Source: Anaerolineales bacterium UBA5797
Lineage (GTDB): Bacteria > Chloroflexota > Anaerolineae > Anaerolineales > Villigracilaceae
Length of the DNA: 51,547 nt
NCBI GenBank assembly: GCA_002418205.1
Contig: DIDP01000028.1
Location: forward strand, 976 to 52,522
Direction: 5' to 3'
In this document: positions 49,373 to 51,547 of the stretch, piece by piece
Layout: each line of letters opens with the position of its first letter
Position numbering within the stretch: position 1 is the first letter of the stretch
Position numbers and translations under genes: made by a program
The notes under the pieces: model-generated
What the model was told of the DNA's origin: nothing
The model's database searches: none
Seen by the model: only the letters and a program-made list of their open reading frames with translations

Positions 49373-50584
49373 TCATGTTTGCCCCGTGATCGTCTTCAGT
49401 TTATCAGGCGAGTGATGTTCATCCCTCACCCACATCAGGCTCATGAGGAAGACAAAACTTAGGATCAGGGCTCCGGCAAGATAAGGGAGATTGGGATTAA
49501 TATCGAAAACCAACCCGGCGACAATGGGACCTACGATCCGCCCCAGACTCACGAAGGAGTTGCTCAGCCCCATCGAAGTTCCCTGCCCGACGGTTGTACG
49601 CTTCGAGGTGAGCGAGTGAATGGATGGTCGCAGGAAGGTGATCGAGCAGGTGAAGATGCCCGTCGTCAATAAAACTGCCGCGTAGGTATTGGCAAGCAGT
49701 AAGAGAATGAAACCCACCGCGCCGACCATGAGCGAGGCTTTGATGACGGTCGGTTCGCCCCAGTGGCTGGTGACGAAGCCGGTCAGCAGTCCACGCCCGA
49801 TGAGTGCGATCGCGCCGACAAGGGTCAGGATACCGCCAACCTGTTCGGGACCGTAATCCAATTTTTTGAGCATGTACAAGCCGAAGACCGATTCAAAGTT
49901 GCTGGTGCCAAAAGTCGCAAGGAATGCAACAAGAAGGATCCTTCCGATGGGACCGGTCAACGCGCGCCAGAGTTCATCGAAGCGGACGAGTTTGATCCTT
50001 TGTCCCTGCGCGGTGCGCGCTTCTAGGGGCAGGGATTCGGGGAGGAGCAGGGCAACCAGCAAAAGGGAGAGCAATGCCATTAACGCTGAAACAAAGAACG
50101 GGGTCGAGAGCGAACCGCCTGCCAGCAATCCGCCAATGCCCGGACCGATGACAGTCCCTGCACCGCCGACCGCGCCGAGGATGCCCATCCCACCGCCGCG
50201 TGATTTTTCGGAGGTGCTGTCGCCAATATATGCCATTGTGGTTGAAATGGTGGCAGAGGAAAGGATGCCCGAGAAAGCGCGGAAGACGATCAACATCCAG
50301 ATCTGGTTGGCGACGCCGAATGCGAACATGGCGAGGGCATAGCCGAACATGCCGATCATCAGGATGGGCTTGCGCCCGACCCGGTCGGAGATGCTGCCCC
50401 AAATGGGACCGAAGAGGAATTCGGTGAGTGCGGCGGTGGCAACGAGGATGCCCAGCGTGCTGCCGCTTGCACCGAGTTTGTCGATGAGGAACGGGAAGAC
50501 GGGGATGACCATGCCGAATCCCAGCATGACCACAAGCAGGGCAAACACCAGGATGAAGAGATTGCGGCGATTGGTTGTTCTCAT
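49373..50584 (-). CDS. MFS drug-type exporter (DHA1/TetA-like)
   Basis: 403 aa, 12 helices. MFS motif A is WGSISDRVGRKPILMIGMFGYALAMFAFG (GxxSDRxGRRP-type) and motif C-like GAVGGAGTVIGPGIGGLLAG follows, characteristic of the proton-coupled drug antiporters with 12 helices. The second half includes GPIVAGLVFDINPNLPY. ATG 50584. It lies 18 nt after the preceding small membrane gene in a minus-strand operon. Exported compound unknown. Confidence 0.9.
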   Translation of the reverse strand: MRTTNRRNLFILVFALLVVMLGFGMVIPVFPFLIDKLGASGSTLGILVATAALTEFLFGPIWGSISDRVGRKPILMIGMFGYALAMFAFGVANQIWMLIVFRAFSGILSSATISTTMAYIGDSTSEKSRGGGMGILGAVGGAGTVIGPGIGGLLAGGSLSTPFFVSALMALLSLLLVALLLPESLPLEARTAQGQRIKLVRFDELWRALTGPIGRILLVAFLATFGTSNFESVFGLYMLKKLDYGPEQVGGILTLVGAIALIGRGLLTGFVTSHWGEPTVIKASLMVGAVGFILLLLANTYAAVLLTTGIFTCSITFLRPSIHSLTSKRTTVGQGTSMGLSNSFVSLGRIVGPIVAGLVFDINPNLPYLAGALILSFVFLMSLMWVRDEHHSPDKLKTITGQT

Positions 50585-50602
50585 GGATGATCCCTTTCCA
50601 GG

Positions 50603-51043
50603 TTACATGCCGGTCACGGCGCGTTGCACAAAGGTCAATGCCGCCATGATGAGGAAGAGTATGATCGCTGTGATGCTCCAACTTCTTCCTGCGTTTGATG
50701 CCACGCCCAGCAAGCCACCCGTGCCAGCAAAGAACAGAACGACGTAACTGATCACAATCCAGCGCACCTGACGGAAGTCAATCTTGAGGATGTGATCCAG
50801 CAGGGCTTCCACAGCCAGCCACGCCAGCATACAGCCGATCTGGATGTAGTACAACGTGGGGCGCTCCAGTCGCGGGGCCTGGATGAGCAGGTAAATCAAA
50901 GGGATGGCGAGCAGGAATTCGAAGTAGCCAAGCCAATTTTCATATTGCGGCTTGCCCAGGAGTCTGAATACGAACACCAGGATGGCTGAAATAAAGAATG
51001 CGATGGCTGTAATTGCTCCAATGAGATTTGTTCTCTCCAACAT
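50603..51043 (-). CDS. Small four-TM membrane protein
   Basis: 146 aa, four hydrophobic helices plus a polar N-terminus: LIGAITAIAFFISAILVFVFRLLG, WLGYFEFLLAIPLIYLLIQA, IGCMLAWLAVEALL and the last pair WIVISYVVLFFAGTGG/SITAIILFLIMAAL. Family not recognised. ATG 51043 has GAAAGAAGG upstream; a longer frame to 51088 would be without a ribosome site. First gene of the minus-strand operon ending at 47001. Confidence 0.72.
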   Translation of the reverse strand: MLERTNLIGAITAIAFFISAILVFVFRLLGKPQYENWLGYFEFLLAIPLIYLLIQAPRLERPTLYYIQIGCMLAWLAVEALLDHILKIDFRQVRWIVISYVVLFFAGTGGLLGVASNAGRSWSITAIILFLIMAALTFVQRAVTGM

Positions 51044-51547
51044 GGTTGTACCTTCTTTCAGGTAATCGTACAGGGTGGACTTGCCCAACCCTGCTGCCTA
51101 GATGGTCACGCGCATCGATGATTCCTGGAATCCTTTTTCAGGAAGACATTGGCAACATGGTGGAAGATCTCATGGCAGCATTCCGCCTGTTCTTCTTTGG
51201 CAGGAGGATACCTTTGGGCACACAGCCACTCAAACTAATAGGAGGGTAATTATCTAAAAGTGACCTTCGTGTCGCTACAGTTAGTGTAGCGAATTCCGGT
51301 CGCTTTTACATCAGCCTTGAGGGGTATATCGGTCTAATTGCAGGGTGGGGGAGAACTACTGGATTTGTGGAGGCGCGATGAAAAAAAGATGCGCTTCGAC
51401 TAAAAATCCAAGTCGGGCAAATTTTACTTTTTCAAATTTGTTCTGTCACGATGTTATCAAGTTCATTAATAAAGTTGTGTATCAACTAAAACCGATTTTC
51501 CTGCCTCCGAATCACAAAAATTGCCCTACGGCAGATTGAAGGTCTTA
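51044..51547. other. Terminal AT-rich region without a supported gene
   Basis: About 500 bp. Open frames here (for example 51345-51539) have no ribosome site or protein-like pattern. It includes a structured inverted repeat at 51255-51308. A promoter for the minus-strand operon is expected near 51060-51150 but no clear boxes were found. Confidence 0.5.
51255..51308. repeat. Nested inverted repeat (cruciform-like)
   Basis: Outer arms TAAAAGTGACC (51255-51265) and GGTCGCTTTTA (51298-51308) with one mismatch. Inner perfect arms CGCTACA (51273-51279) and TGTAGCG (51285-51291) with a GTTAG loop. Could be a recombination-type site, an operator or a terminator-like structure; no gene ends close by. 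Confidence 0.6.

Noticed and set aside
51255..51308. Integron attC site
   Set aside because: The terminal boxes do not fit the RYYYAAC/GTTRRRY consensus and no integrase or cassette genes are present.
51345..51539. 64-aa frame near the right edge
   Set aside because: No ribosome site, no hydrophobic or domain pattern, and AT-rich surroundings in which chance frames are common.

Overview
The window looks like a chromosomal fragment of an uncultured Chloroflexota, most probably class Anaerolineae. This is inferred from gene content and style and was not tested by a search. The pointers are Thr/Pro-rich extracytoplasmic linkers, many small membrane proteins in tightly overlapping operons, a DUF6754-type protein operon, split class I fumarase and a stand-alone cobalamin-binding mutase subunit. 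I see no phage genes, no insertion sequence and no CRISPR array. There is one tRNA gene (Lys, CTT).

Positions 1-7558 hold mainly core metabolism. Two class I fumarase subunits (the first cut by the window edge) are separated by a palindromic repeat. They are followed by a pair of half-size chromate-type transporters with a tandem universal stress protein. On the minus strand come a cobalamin-binding mutase subunit, the MeaB GTPase, PRPP synthetase, and then MutM with a small membrane-anchored protein.

Positions 7684-16209 form a compact eight-gene plus-strand operon ending in a strong terminator. It encodes a 78-aa soluble protein, a DUF6754-like membrane protein, a 6-TM protein, a 952-aa zinc-ribbon protein with about 18 acidic-Trp motifs, another multi-TM protein, a MutL/GlmL-family actin-fold protein, a 351-aa partner with a KOW-like end, and a Thr-rich protein with an LPNTG-TM-Arg tail. 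I consider this the best candidate for an undescribed membrane-associated system.

Positions 16284-21568 (minus) carry a DJ-1/PfpI-type protein, a HAD protein, a DUF389-SH3 fusion, a phosphohexomutase and a GT-C-like membrane protein. Positions 21661-31124 (plus) carry an alanine-racemase-fold enzyme, a GPH sugar/cation symporter, an M20 dipeptidase, a PLP-dependent decarboxylase/lyase, and a two-component pair with a V4R-PAS-GAF-GAF kinase.

Positions 31234-46306 (plus) are an accessory stretch: a glycosyltransferase, lipoyl-less E2 acyltransferase-like proteins, a methyltransferase, a GH5 glycosidase, two CPBP proteases, an ABC exporter, a HAD phosphatase, MFS and bactofilin-like proteins, and glycine-zipper miniproteins. 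Within it, a 158-bp direct repeat (about 90% identical, no gaps) flanks a visibly AT-richer 1.8-kb cassette that carries a second E2-like paralogue and TrmO. This looks like an acquired segment.

Positions 46643-51043 hold tRNA-Lys and a minus-strand operon: a small membrane protein, an MFS exporter, a glycine-zipper protein, a DUF4177-like miniprotein, an XRE-DUF4870 regulator with likely operator repeats upstream, and a CPBP protease. The last 500 bp are AT-rich and I see no convincing gene there.
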